This document shows, piece after piece, positions 36,051 through 44,571 of a DNA stretch of 64,000 nt. The DNA is from Altericroceibacterium indicum. GTDB taxonomy: Bacteria; Pseudomonadota; Alphaproteobacteria; Sphingomonadales; Sphingomonadaceae. Position numbers and translations under genes: made by a program. Where the stretch lies: positions 966,073 to 1,030,072 of the forward strand of contig NZ_WTYQ01000001.1 of assembly GCF_009828105.1 (NCBI RefSeq), written 5' to 3'. Under the pieces are notes generated by a model. The model searched no databases. It was not told where the DNA came from and worked only from the letters and a program-made list of their open reading frames with translations. The number at the start of each line of letters is the position of its first letter. The first letter of the stretch is position 1.

Positions 36051-36367
36051 ACTGCTTCAACAGATCATTGAGAGCAGCGGGACTTTCAAAGAAGCCCGGA
36101 TTTAAGTTCCCGTCCATTGCCTTCAGCAAACTATCGGCTTCGAATATTCCAACATCCAATCTGCTGCCAAGTTTGAGGGAATGGAATGGCTTGAAGAGAT
36201 GTAATCCAATGAATTCGCTGCTCATTCCATGATCACTATCAGTAATTTCAATTGCGCTGAAATCGTATTCCTGAAATGTCCTGATATCGGCACAATGCCG
36301 TCACAAATCCGGTAATGCCTCCGAGCAGATATCCTGCTTTAGAAATCCACTCCCAAACCTCCGGCAT
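36034..36367 (-). pseudogene. Small gene with an apparent frameshift
   Basis: A short frame starts with ATG at 36367, overlapping the sugar transferase stop as TAATG (MPEVWEWISKAGYLLGG ..., a probable membrane helix), and stops after 39 codons at 36248. A second frame, open from 36300 to the stop at 36034, continues with a protein-like sequence (FIGLHLFKPFHSLKLG ... LNDLLKQYDLQY). Joining them needs a one-base shift near 36280 and would give about 110 residues that fill the gap exactly and overlap the TPR gene. No family was recognised. It could instead be two tiny genes or a sequencing error. Confidence 0.45.
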
Positions 36368-37752
36368 TATCTCGCGCCTTCAGGCCACAACACCACGCGC
36401 AAGGTTTGAAGGAGGATCAGAAAATCTAAAAACGGAGTGTAGTTCTTAGCGTAGTACAGGTCATATTCGAGCTTGTTGCGCGAATCTTCGATGGAAGCAC
36501 CATAAGGATAATTGATCTGCGCCCATCCGGTAATGCCCGGCTTCACCATATGCCGTTCAGCATAATAGCGCAGTTCCTGCTCAAGCTCTTCAACGAATTC
36601 AGGCCGCTCCGGGCGGGGGCCAACAAAGCTCATATCGCCTTTGAGCACGCTCCAGCTTTGCGGCAATTCGTCGATCCGAACCTTACGGATGAACCGGCCA
36701 ATACGGGTAACGCGCGGATCGTTCTTTTCCGCCCATTGCGCCCCGGATTTCTCAGCATCCGTGCGCATGGAACGCAATTTGATGACATCAAACAGTTCGC
36801 CAAACAGCCCAACGCGCTTTTGGCGGTAAAATGCCGGACCTTTGCTATCGATTCTGATAAGAATCGCAAAAATCACAATGATGGGAAAGGTCACCAGCAG
36901 CAGCAGGCTGCTGGCAACGATATCAAATATCCGCTTGGCCACACTCGCGACGACCTGACCGGAAGAAAATCCGTCCGAAAAGATCAGCCCGCTTGGGTTG
37001 ACAGTATCCAGATCAATCCGGCCGGTTTCCCGTTCCCAGAAGCTGGAAAACTCATTTACATTGACGCCAGCCGTCTTGATACGCAGCAGATCTTTGAGCG
37101 GTAGCGCATTGCGCCTCTCTTGCAGGGCCAACACAACCTCACTGGCAGACAATGTTTCAACATATTGCGCGAGGTCGGGAATATCTGTGCGCGAGATTGC
37201 GCCTTCCATAAATTCGGTTTCTTCGCCCATGCTGACGAAACCAATGATCGAAAAGCCGCTTTCGGGGCGTTCCCCCAACGCGCGCAATCGAGCAGCCCTC
37301 GGTCCGGCGCCAAGAACAAGCACCCGCCGACGAAACGCAGCGTTGCCAAGAATTCTTCCCAGAATAAGGCGGTTCAGCATGAGAAGAATGACAGTGAATG
37401 CCATCGCATAAAGCAATGTGGAGCGCCAAAAAGTCTGCCCCGGAACGACAAAATCCACAAAAGCAATACCAAGCGCAGAAAGGCTCACTGCCACAATCAG
37501 TCGTGCAGCCGCATAGCGCATAGAGCGGGTGGCTTCTGATGCATAAACGCCCACAGAAACCATTGCGATCAGCACCAAGGCGCTGAATGACATCAAAAGC
37601 CAGATACGCTCTATAAAGGGGCGTGATGCCATGCCGATTTGATAAGCACGAAACTCCACCGCCGAATTGCCCGCAAAGATCAACAAGGCAAAATCTACGA
37701 CCCCAAGCAGCAACACAGCGTGGGGAATATAATGCTTGAATAAGCGGACCAT
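36367..37752 (-). CDS. Exopolysaccharide sugar-phosphate transferase, PEP-CTERM system type
   Basis: 461 residues. About four N-terminal membrane segments are followed by a CoA/nucleotide-binding-like middle region (RRVLVLGAGPRAARL) and the C-terminal bacterial sugar transferase domain: KRIFDIVAS, LRSMRTDAEKSG, DELPQSWSVLKGDMSFVGPRPERPEF and KPGITGWAQINYPYGAS. The form ending in SIEDSRNKLEYDLYYAKN matches the PEP-CTERM-associated priming transferases. It loads the first sugar phosphate onto undecaprenyl phosphate. AGGAAG precedes the ATG. Functionally it belongs with the exosortase hydrolases at the window start. Confidence 0.9.
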   Translation of the reverse strand: MVRLFKHYIPHAVLLLGVVDFALLIFAGNSAVEFRAYQIGMASRPFIERIWLLMSFSALVLIAMVSVGVYASEATRSMRYAAARLIVAVSLSALGIAFVDFVVPGQTFWRSTLLYAMAFTVILLMLNRLILGRILGNAAFRRRVLVLGAGPRAARLRALGERPESGFSIIGFVSMGEETEFMEGAISRTDIPDLAQYVETLSASEVVLALQERRNALPLKDLLRIKTAGVNVNEFSSFWERETGRIDLDTVNPSGLIFSDGFSSGQVVASVAKRIFDIVASSLLLLVTFPIIVIFAILIRIDSKGPAFYRQKRVGLFGELFDVIKLRSMRTDAEKSGAQWAEKNDPRVTRIGRFIRKVRIDELPQSWSVLKGDMSFVGPRPERPEFVEELEQELRYYAERHMVKPGITGWAQINYPYGASIEDSRNKLEYDLYYAKNYTPFLDFLILLQTLRVVLWPEGAR

Positions 37753-37881
37753 ATTGTGGAGCGACTTCCTGCGTATGAATAATGACTTTCAACCGCCTAA
37801 GGCCTATAAATGAAATGTCGGTAAACTTTGCCCGAAGACTATTAGCTCTGCCAAACGCGGTTGTCGTTCCATATCACCTGC

Positions 37882-38160
37882 TTAATTGCCGATTTTCTTT
37901 GCCGCGTCCTGTGCGGCATCACCAACCTGATTGGCGGCTGCGCCCACTTCGTTTGCGGCGTTCGCAACAGCATTGTCTTTGGCAACTTCTGCGCCGCCAA
38001 ATGTTGATATTCCCCAAATCGCAATCGCACCAAATACCAGGACAGCGATCAAGATCACTATCCATGAATTCCCACTGCGAGGCTTGTCAGCAATCACTGT
38101 GGTATGCGTATGGGTGCGACCCTCAGGTGTCTCTACTTCCGTAATACGTTCTTCAGTCAT
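37882..38160 (-). CDS. Small membrane-anchored hypothetical protein, stress promoter
   Basis: 92 residues. A polar, His/Thr-containing N-terminal tail (EGRTHTHTTVIADK) is followed by one transmembrane helix (SWIVILIAVLVFGAIAIWGIS, about 32-52) and an Ala/Asn-rich amphipathic tail (ANAANEVGAAANQVGDAAQDAAKK), similar in style to YtxH/late-embryogenesis-like stress proteins. No named family. A perfect EcfG promoter and AAGGA ribosome site lie upstream, so it is predicted to be a general-stress envelope protein. Confidence 0.72.
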   Translation of the reverse strand: MTEERITEVETPEGRTHTHTTVIADKPRSGNSWIVILIAVLVFGAIAIWGISTFGGAEVAKDNAVANAANEVGAAANQVGDAAQDAAKKIGN

Positions 38161-38188
38161 AGGATATTTCCTTTCAGATAAAGTGCTT

Positions 38189-38214
38189 AACGACTTTTCT
38201 GACTGACCGGTTCC
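38189..38214 (-). promoter_or_regulatory. EcfG-type general-stress promoter of the small membrane protein
   Basis: Read leftward: GGAAC (38214-38210), 17 bp, CGTT (38192-38189), exact consensus. The implied start of transcription leaves about 20 bases before the ATG, including GAAAGGAAAT. Confidence 0.78.
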
Positions 38215-38238
38215 AGAACCGTTTTTACGAAGTGCAAT

Positions 38239-40044
38239 CTACATGCCGTAAGTGAGCACCAATAAACCCGACAATGTGGTGACCATTATGAGCACCAGCG
38301 GCAGCCCCGTCCGTAGATAATCACCGAAACTATAGCCGCCTTCTGCCATGATCAGCATGTTGGTCTGGTAGGCAATCGGCGTGGCATAACAAAGGTTGCA
38401 ACCGAACAGCACCGCCAGAATGAGCGGTTCCTGCGGAAGCCCCAATTGATTGGCAATGCTGAAGGCAATCGGTGTGCCGACCGTTGCAGCCGTCGCGTTT
38501 GAAGCAAAATTGGTCAGCAAGGTGACAAACAACATGATGCAAGCCAACACGGCCGCTGGCGGCAAATATTGCAGGCCACTCGACATCACTTCACCAAGCC
38601 ATTCCGCCGCACCACTATCCAGAATAACCCGGCCAATGGCGATGCTCGCTGCCACCAGCACAATCACTTTGGCAGACAAAGCGCGCCCCACCCGGTCAAA
38701 CTTTACGCAGCCTGTGGCAAACATCAGGATCGCACCACCAAGCGCTGCCACAGCAATCGGCAGAAGGCCGATGGAAGCAAGGCCGACCGTGCCAAACATG
38801 ATGGAACCTGCCAACACCGCTTTGGAGCGGCGGGGCATGACTTTGCCACCTTCAAGCTGGAGCAGACTGTCCGTCTGGGCGAAATTCTGTAAGCCATCGC
38901 TCAGGCCCATGACCAGCAGCACATCGCCTTCCGCAATGCGGATGTCCCCAGTGTTCGCATCCCGATCAAATTGCAAAGGGCGTTCAGGCTTATGCACACC
39001 CAGCACCGCGACGCCGTAAAGGTCGGCGATACCCGAAGTGGACAAGGTGCGATTAATCAGGCGGGAATCGGCGGTGACCACCATTTCCACCACTTGAATG
39101 TCAGAACGTTTCTGCGAGGCATTGTGCCTGATCCGGTCAATAATCCAGCCCGGCGCAACCTGCCCTTTTAGCAGCCGCAATGCCTCTTCCAGCGACTCAT
39201 GTGTCCCCGAAATCAGTAATCGCTGGCCGGCTTCAAACGGACCATCCGGTTTCTCATCAATGCTGAAGTCAGCTGGCAGAAGTTCGACAACTTCTTCATA
39301 GCTCTTGCCGACGAGATTGCTGCCTGCAGGAACACGCAAACGGGTCGAAAAACGCCTGACCTTCTGGCTTTGCGCAATGCTGTTATCCGGCAGAAGCCGT
39401 GGCATCACCAGCCAGAGATAAGGAAAGGCAACCACTGCCGCTGCAAGCACGATGGGCGTGAAGTGAAACACACTCATCGGCGGCATACCCAGATCGCGGG
39501 CAATGGAGACCACCAAAAGATTGGTCGAAGTGCCAATCGTCGTCGCCATACCGCCAATCAACACTGCTGCATTCAACGGAATCAGGGTTTTCGACGCTGG
39601 CATGGCCCCACGCGCTGCCAGGCTGACAAACACAGGCAACAGCAGCACCAAAATCGGTGTGTCATTGACGATCATCGACAGGAAAGCGGCAATCGCCAGC
39701 GATAGCAGCAGACCGACCGAGCGGTTGAGCTTCCACACACGCTCCAAAATGCGCGATGCCGGGTCCAGAGCGCCTGTGACGACCAGCCCTCGCCCCATAA
39801 TCATCAGCGCGCAAATTGTGATCAGCGCGTAATGGCCAAAGCCTGAGAATGCGAGTTGCAGCCCGTCTGTCGGCTGTGTGTTCGGCAGTGGGAAGAAATA
39901 CAGGCCCACAGCAATCACTGCGATGGTCAGCAGCGATACGATCTCTGTGGACAGCCTGCCACGTGCAAATTCGATGAACATGGCCACCGTAACGGCCATT
40001 GCAGCGATCGCGTGTAAGGAAGGCATCCCCGGCATATCCATCAA
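38239..40044 (-). CDS. SLC13 (DASS) family anion transporter with RCK/TrkA-C domains
   Basis: 601 residues. N- and C-terminal membrane halves carry the DASS signatures: FLSMIVNDTPILVLLLPV with TTIGTSTNLLVVS near residue 175, and TLLTNFASNATAATVGTPIAFS near 520. Between them are two cytosolic TrkA-C-type domains (about 215-400; RVPAGSNLVGKSYEEV, VTADSRLINRTLSTSG). This layout fits sulfate/dicarboxylate uptake systems with ligand-binding regulation. The substrate is not inferable. Confidence 0.88.
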   Translation of the reverse strand: MMDMPGMPSLHAIAAMAVTVAMFIEFARGRLSTEIVSLLTIAVIAVGLYFFPLPNTQPTDGLQLAFSGFGHYALITICALMIMGRGLVVTGALDPASRILERVWKLNRSVGLLLSLAIAAFLSMIVNDTPILVLLLPVFVSLAARGAMPASKTLIPLNAAVLIGGMATTIGTSTNLLVVSIARDLGMPPMSVFHFTPIVLAAAVVAFPYLWLVMPRLLPDNSIAQSQKVRRFSTRLRVPAGSNLVGKSYEEVVELLPADFSIDEKPDGPFEAGQRLLISGTHESLEEALRLLKGQVAPGWIIDRIRHNASQKRSDIQVVEMVVTADSRLINRTLSTSGIADLYGVAVLGVHKPERPLQFDRDANTGDIRIAEGDVLLVMGLSDGLQNFAQTDSLLQLEGGKVMPRRSKAVLAGSIMFGTVGLASIGLLPIAVAALGGAILMFATGCVKFDRVGRALSAKVIVLVAASIAIGRVILDSGAAEWLGEVMSSGLQYLPPAAVLACIMLFVTLLTNFASNATAATVGTPIAFSIANQLGLPQEPLILAVLFGCNLCYATPIAYQTNMLIMAEGGYSFGDYLRTGLPLVLIMVTTLSGLLVLTYGM

Positions 40045-40081
40045 AAGTAATGCCTAATTGCCGGGAATGAAAAAAATGCGG

Positions 40082-40166
40082 TGGTGCCCCTGGCCCGACT
40101 CGAACGGGCACTTCCGAAGAAACTCGATTTTGAGTCGAGCGCGTCTACCAATTCCGCCACAAGGGC
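40082..40166 (-). tRNA. tRNA-Leu (anticodon CAA)
   Basis: Read leftward, an 85-base class II tRNA: acceptor stem GCCCTTG / CAGGGGC, anticodon stem CTCGA / TCGAG around CTCAAAA (anticodon CAA), a long variable arm (TTTCTTCGGAAGT), T-loop GTTCGAGTC, and an encoded 3' CCA. Confidence 0.95.
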
Positions 40167-40232
40167 CCCTTCCACGCACGGCCGATTAGCCGAGCCGGGC
40201 TGAGGTATCAAGTACCAACAGCCCATAAATTT

Positions 40233-41063
40233 TTATTGTTGAACAGGCCCCTTCAAAGCACCCACCAGATATTTGTGCAAGCGGGAATGCAGGGGGTCAT
40301 TGCCAGCGATGATTTGCTTGTCACAAATCTGTTCAGAGCGGCCACGATAATCGGTCACAAAGCCGCCGGCTTCGCGCACCAACAAGCAGCCAGCAGCGCT
40401 ATCCCACGGGGAAAGATGGCTTTCCCAAAAGCCATCGAAACGGCCTGCTGCCACCCAGGCAAGATCAAGCGACGCCGCGCCATTGCGGCGAATGCCAGCC
40501 ACCTGCGGGCCGATGGCCATGAAAATCCGTGTCCATTCACCAAAGTCACCATGGCCCATGAACGGCGTGCCGGTGGCGATCAGCGCTTCGGAAAGATGGC
40601 GGCGGCCAGAAACGCGCAAACGAGCATCCTGTAACCAGGCGCCACGGGTCTTTTCAGCCCAGAACGTTTCATCCGTGATCGGCTGATAAACCATACCAGC
40701 CACCACTTCACCCCAACCACTGCCATCAAGCTTGGGTTCTTGCACGGCGATGGAAATGGCAAAATGCGGAATGCCGTGGAGGAAATTGCTGGTGCCATCG
40801 AGCGGGTCAACGATCCAGCGCGGCTTGGTGGGATCGCCTTTGATCTCACCGGCTTCTTCCATCAGGAAGCCCCAATCGGGCCGCGCCTGAAGCAATTCGT
40901 CATAGATGGTGCGTTCAGCAGCACGATCCGCCTTTGACACAAAGTCCGAAGGGCCTTTGCGACTAACCTGCAAATGTTCGACTTCGCCGAAATCGCGGCG
41001 CAAGCGGTTGCCCGCTTTTCGCGCTGCGCGCTCCATCACTCGAATGAGGCCCGAAAGTGCCAT
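40233..41063 (-). CDS. Inositol monophosphatase family protein (SuhB-like)
   Basis: A 276-residue Mg2+-dependent phosphatase. Metal site motifs: FLMEEAGE near residue 66, WIVDPLDGTSNFLHGIPHF near 83, and the C-terminal SPWDSAAGCLLVREAGG near 220. It removes phosphate from inositol-1-phosphate or similar sugar phosphates; E. coli SuhB also acts in rRNA transcription. It is third in the efp-hypothetical-suhB unit (26-bp gap). Confidence 0.91.
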   Translation of the reverse strand: MALSGLIRVMERAARKAGNRLRRDFGEVEHLQVSRKGPSDFVSKADRAAERTIYDELLQARPDWGFLMEEAGEIKGDPTKPRWIVDPLDGTSNFLHGIPHFAISIAVQEPKLDGSGWGEVVAGMVYQPITDETFWAEKTRGAWLQDARLRVSGRRHLSEALIATGTPFMGHGDFGEWTRIFMAIGPQVAGIRRNGAASLDLAWVAAGRFDGFWESHLSPWDSAAGCLLVREAGGFVTDYRGRSEQICDKQIIAGNDPLHSRLHKYLVGALKGPVQQ

Positions 41064-41089
41064 GACCGTGTTCTATCCTTGAATGGGCG

Positions 41090-41476
41090 TTAGCGGTTTG
41101 GAGCCGCTTCGCCTTTTTGTGCTGGCTGTACGCCGCAAACCGCTGAAGCAGCATCGAAAACTTGCTGCGGATTATCATCGGAAAGCTCTTTCTGCTCGGC
41201 AATCACTTTGCCAGCAGCAAGGCTCACCTGACGCAGACTGTTGTTATAGAGGCAAGACAGAAGCTGCCCCCGAACATCCTGCGGTGTATCTTTAGAACTG
41301 AGAACCTGGTTGAAACTGGAAAGGATGATCGCCCCACGGCGAACATCGGCAGGATCATTCCCAGGCTGCGTTTTACCCGCCTGCGTGGCCTTATCCTGCG
41401 CAAGAACCGGCCCTGCGTTCAACGCAAGCATAGCAGTGGCAATTGTGGCGGACAGGAGCTTGGCGGGTAAATGCAT
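41090..41476 (-). CDS. Exported hypothetical protein between efp and suhB
   Basis: 128 residues with a clear signal peptide (MHLPAKLLSATIATAMLALNAGPVLAQ, cleavage near residue 27). The mature part is polar, with two Cys (LLSCLYNN, AVCGVQP) that could form a disulfide. No family recognised. It starts 3 bp after the efp stop, so it is co-transcribed with it. Confidence 0.72.
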   Translation of the reverse strand: MHLPAKLLSATIATAMLALNAGPVLAQDKATQAGKTQPGNDPADVRRGAIILSSFNQVLSSKDTPQDVRGQLLSCLYNNSLRQVSLAAGKVIAEQKELSDDNPQQVFDAASAVCGVQPAQKGEAAPNR

Positions 41477-41479
41477 AAA

Positions 41480-42043
41480 TCAGTCTACTTTCTTGACATA
41501 TTCGCGTGAATAGACGTCGACCACAATCCGCGTACCGCTTCCGATATGCGGTGGGACCATGACCCGGACGCCATTTTCGAGGACGGCAGGCTTATAGCTG
41601 GAACTGGCCGTCTGGCCCTTCACCACTGCATCTGCCTCTACGATAGTTGCCTCAACCTGCTCAGGAAGATCCACGGAAATCGGACGCTCGTCATACATTT
41701 CAAGCGTCACATCCATGCCATCCGTCAGGAAGGCGCGCGCATCACCAACAAGATCAGCATCAAGCATGATCTGCTCATAATTTTCGGTATCCATGAAGAC
41801 GAGCTTATCGCCATCTTCGAACAGGAACTGGAAATCCTTCGTATCCAACCGCACCTTCTCCACCGTATCCGCACTACGGAAACGGGTGTTGGTTTTGCGG
41901 CCATCAATCAGGTTTTTCATTTCGACCTGCATATAGGCCCCGCCCTTACCGGGTTGGGTATGCTGAATCTTGGCGACTTTCCAGATGCCGCCTTCAAATT
42001 CCAGAATATTGCCGGGACGGATGTCCACACCACTGATCTTCAT
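41480..42043 (-). CDS. efp: Translation elongation factor P
   Basis: 187 residues, three beta domains. The tip loop that contacts the P-site is [10 protein letters not shown], with Lys33 as the usual modification site. The C-terminal domain shows [14 protein letters not shown]. It rescues ribosomes stalled on polyproline; the 2-oxoacid dehydrogenase E2 at 55.5 kb has a Pro/Ala-rich linker of the sort that may need it. The modification enzymes (EpmA/B or EarP) are not in the window. Confidence 0.95.
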   Translation of the reverse strand: MKISGVDIRPGNILEFEGGIWKVAKIQHTQPGKGGAYMQVEMKNLIDGRKTNTRFRSADTVEKVRLDTKDFQFLFEDGDKLVFMDTENYEQIMLDADLVGDARAFLTDGMDVTLEMYDERPISVDLPEQVEATIVEADAVVKGQTASSSYKPAVLENGVRVMVPPHIGSGTRIVVDVYSREYVKKVD

Positions 42044-42213
42044 GGGATATCGCTCTTTACAGGTCTTATCGGGATGAACGCGCGCCCTAGCGGTTCAGAG
42101 GCTCCGGGGCAAGCGGGCTGGCACATTAGCTCTTCAAGTGTTAACCGCCAATCCCCAGATAGGCCCTACCAATCCGGCAAACAATCCGCTCTCCCGATCC
42201 TTCAGGTGATGTC

Positions 42214-42591
42214 ATGCAACCCGCTTCAAGACCCATAATTCTAGCGCTTTGTGCACTGGCAGCAGCTTGGCTCCCGGCTGCAGCATCGGCAGAAAAGCTC
42301 GCCACTTTGGAACGTGGGCAGTGGTATTGCGAAATGCCGGGCGACGCTTCAGGACCTGCGGGACTGGAACTCAAGCAGGAAAATTTCAGAATTCTCAGCG
42401 CATCACGCTACAAAACGTCAGAAGGTTCTGGCATCTATTTGCGGCAAGGCAAACATGTGCTGATGACCAGCGGCCCGCGCAAGGGAGACCGCTATCAGCT
42501 CGTGGCTGAGCGAATCGTTCAGAAGCTCGACAGCAATGGGAACCTCACCCCGCTACGCTGTGTTCAGCACAATTCTGACCAACGCCTTTAA
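42214..42591 (+). CDS. Exported hypothetical protein
   Basis: 125 residues. Signal peptide (PIILALCALAAAWLPAAASAE, cleavage near 26). The mature domain is small and beta-rich with two Cys (QWYCEMPG, LRCVQHN) placed to form a disulfide. No named family. It is divergent from efp across a 170-bp spacer in which only the two promoters are expected; no recognisable element was seen there. Confidence 0.7.
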   Translation: MQPASRPIILALCALAAAWLPAAASAEKLATLERGQWYCEMPGDASGPAGLELKQENFRILSASRYKTSEGSGIYLRQGKHVLMTSGPRKGDRYQLVAERIVQKLDSNGNLTPLRCVQHNSDQRL

Positions 42592-42638
42592 GCGCTTCAA
42601 GAGATCACAAAAGCACCACAAAGCTCTCGAAAAAATAC

Positions 42639-43343
42639 TTAAGTCTGTTGTTTGGTCAGGAGCGGATAGGGATTAAGAGCCGTTGCCGGTTCCCACCACA
42701 TCGCATCGGGCGATGTCCGCAAAATGGCAAAATGGAGATGCGGCGCATCTGGATCAGCATTGCCGCTTGAACCGACCGAACCCAGACGCTGCCCGCGCCT
42801 GATCCGCTGCCCCTCCTGAAGCCCCTTCGCAAATTCGGCGAGATGGGCGTAGTAAAAAATGGTCCGCTGATCTTCTGAACGGACATAGATCGTATTGCCA
42901 CCCGCATCGGAGGTGAATAAACGTTCCACCCTGCCTGGCGCAGCGGCGACTACTGAAGTTCCCGCAGGAGCCATGATGTCGATGGCTTCATGGAGCTTCT
43001 GGTTTGGCGTATTTTCGTCTTCGAAATTATTCACCAGATCGGCGGGCCGGACATTCAGCACCGGGATCATCAGATTGCGCATTTCGCCGCTGCCAGGCTG
43101 CGAAATCGCTTCGTCGTGTGGCACGGCTGCCGAAGCACCATCATCAGGCAAGGTCACTTTGGTAGCTGAACCAGAGAGCGATTCCACCCTCGGCTCCACT
43201 GCGGCATCGCGCTGGACAGGGGCCATCGCCTGTTCATCCTCAGGCGACACCATAATGAAACCGCCAAACACCACCCAGGCCGCCGAAGTCAGCGTGGCGG
43301 TGATGGCGATGGTCGAAAGCCGGTCAAGGAAGCGTGATGCCAT
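42639..43343 (-). CDS. M23 family peptidase (LytM type)
   Basis: 234 residues. A single N-terminal membrane anchor (TIAITATLTSAAWVVFGGFIMV) leads into a polar linker and an M23 domain. The zinc ligands are His and Asp in HEAIDIMAPAG and the HLHF motif near residue 205. It cleaves peptide cross-links in peptidoglycan, or activates amidases if degenerate. All ligands appear present, so it is probably active. Convergent with the exported hypothetical at 42.2 kb. Confidence 0.88.
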   Translation of the reverse strand: MASRFLDRLSTIAITATLTSAAWVVFGGFIMVSPEDEQAMAPVQRDAAVEPRVESLSGSATKVTLPDDGASAAVPHDEAISQPGSGEMRNLMIPVLNVRPADLVNNFEDENTPNQKLHEAIDIMAPAGTSVVAAAPGRVERLFTSDAGGNTIYVRSEDQRTIFYYAHLAEFAKGLQEGQRIRRGQRLGSVGSSGNADPDAPHLHFAILRTSPDAMWWEPATALNPYPLLTKQQT

Positions 43344-43397
43344 AATGCACCGACTATACGCGAAGCGGCGGGACTGACCAGCCCGCCGTGCATTATC

Positions 43398-44018
43398 TTA
43401 TGCTTTAGTCCCAAGCAGCTGCGTGAATTTACGCACCGCTTCGGCTTCGTCGCCATTCCACACCGCACCGCTCACCGCGATGAAATCAGCACCTGCTTCG
43501 GCCAGGGCGACACAATTTTCCGGCGTAATACCACCAATCGCCACACAGGGAATTTCGAACATGCTCTGCCACCATGTCAGCATTTCAAGATCGGCCTGAT
43601 GCTCGGTCACTTTGGTTTCGCTGGGAAAGAAGGCTCCGAAGGCGACATAATCTGCGCCCCTGTCGCCAGCTTCCATCGCCAGATGGCGGCTTGAATGGCA
43701 GGTCACGCCAATCTGGGCTTCACGGCCCAATTCTTCGCGCGCTTCCCTGGGATCACCATCTTCTTGCCCCAGATGCACGCCATCAGCGCCAAGGCGTTTG
43801 GCCAGTGCCACCGAATCATTGACGATAAAGGCCACATCACGCGCCGCGCAAATGGCCTGAAGCGGCTCTGCAAGGCGCGCGGCCTCGTGTTGATCGATAT
43901 CCTTCACACGAAACTGGAAGGCCGCAACCGGGCCAGCATCCAGCGCTCTTTCAAGGCGAGCCGGAAAGTCACCCGTCACGTCGAGCGGGGAGATGAGATA
44001 AAGTTGGCAATCAGACAT
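43398..44018 (-). CDS. thiE: Thiamine phosphate synthase
   Basis: A 206-residue TIM barrel that joins HMP-PP and THZ-P. It has AFQFRVKD, VAFIVNDSVALAKRLGADGVHLGQED (phosphate-binding region), YVAFGAFFPSETK and CVAIGGITPENC. The ATG at 44018 is chosen over a frame that extends to 44102, since the extension is Arg-rich and would run into the divergent gene. No TPP riboswitch was seen, and no other thi gene is adjacent. Confidence 0.9.
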   Translation of the reverse strand: MSDCQLYLISPLDVTGDFPARLERALDAGPVAAFQFRVKDIDQHEAARLAEPLQAICAARDVAFIVNDSVALAKRLGADGVHLGQEDGDPREAREELGREAQIGVTCHSSRHLAMEAGDRGADYVAFGAFFPSETKVTEHQADLEMLTWWQSMFEIPCVAIGGITPENCVALAEAGADFIAVSGAVWNGDEAEAVRKFTQLLGTKA

Positions 44019-44093
44019 GGAGGCAGCTTCTAGAACGCTGCGGGCCAATCGCCAAGATGGCATAACACGCGCAAAGCGCCTAAATGCGAGAGC

Positions 44094-44540
44094 ATGACGC
44101 AATTGCCTCTTCTGCGCGCCAGCCTTGCCTGCGCCGCTTCATTGGTTCTGGCCGCCTGCGTGCCTAGCACCCAAACACCCTCAACCACCCCTTCTGCGCC
44201 CATGCCCGGCGATGTTCCCGGCGCGTCCTATGCACGGCTTGGAGAGAGCGTTTACGTGGACGGGCCGAAAGTCACCCCCTTGGAAGTGCTGGAAGACAGC
44301 CGGTGCCCCACAGATGTGCAGTGCATTCAGGCAGGGCAAGTGCGCCTCAAAGTCCGCATTGATCTGGGGTCAGGCAGCCAGATGCGCATTTTCACGCTTC
44401 CGGGTAAAGACGGCAGCAATGTCCAGCACATTGCCGATGGCGCGATGGAACTGATCAGCGTAACGCCCGAACGCACATCAAGCGAAGCGCTAGCGCTTGC
44501 CAATTATCGCTTCGGCTTCACCTTTGCAGGCGGTTTGTGA
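44094..44540 (+). CDS. Hypothetical lipoprotein
   Basis: 148 residues. Lipoprotein signal with lipobox VLAAC (Cys22), then a Ser/Thr/Pro linker and a domain with two Cys in CPTDVQCIQAG, a spacing that suggests a disulfide. Similar to small conserved sphingomonad lipoproteins of unknown function. It lies 31 bp upstream of the pseudouridine synthase and may be co-transcribed. Confidence 0.72.
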   Translation: MTQLPLLRASLACAASLVLAACVPSTQTPSTTPSAPMPGDVPGASYARLGESVYVDGPKVTPLEVLEDSRCPTDVQCIQAGQVRLKVRIDLGSGSQMRIFTLPGKDGSNVQHIADGAMELISVTPERTSSEALALANYRFGFTFAGGL

Positions 44541-44571
44541 TCCTGCCCCCTTCCTTGCTGAAAGAAACAAT

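Noticed and set aside
38208..38226. CGGTTC/GAACCG followed by TTTTT, terminator-like on the + strand
   Set aside because: No + strand gene ends upstream; the palindrome arises from the GGAAC of the EcfG promoter and has a very small loop.
44019..44093. Search for a TPP riboswitch upstream of thiE
   Set aside because: The 75-bp space is too short and lacks the conserved CTGAGA / ACCTGA elements.
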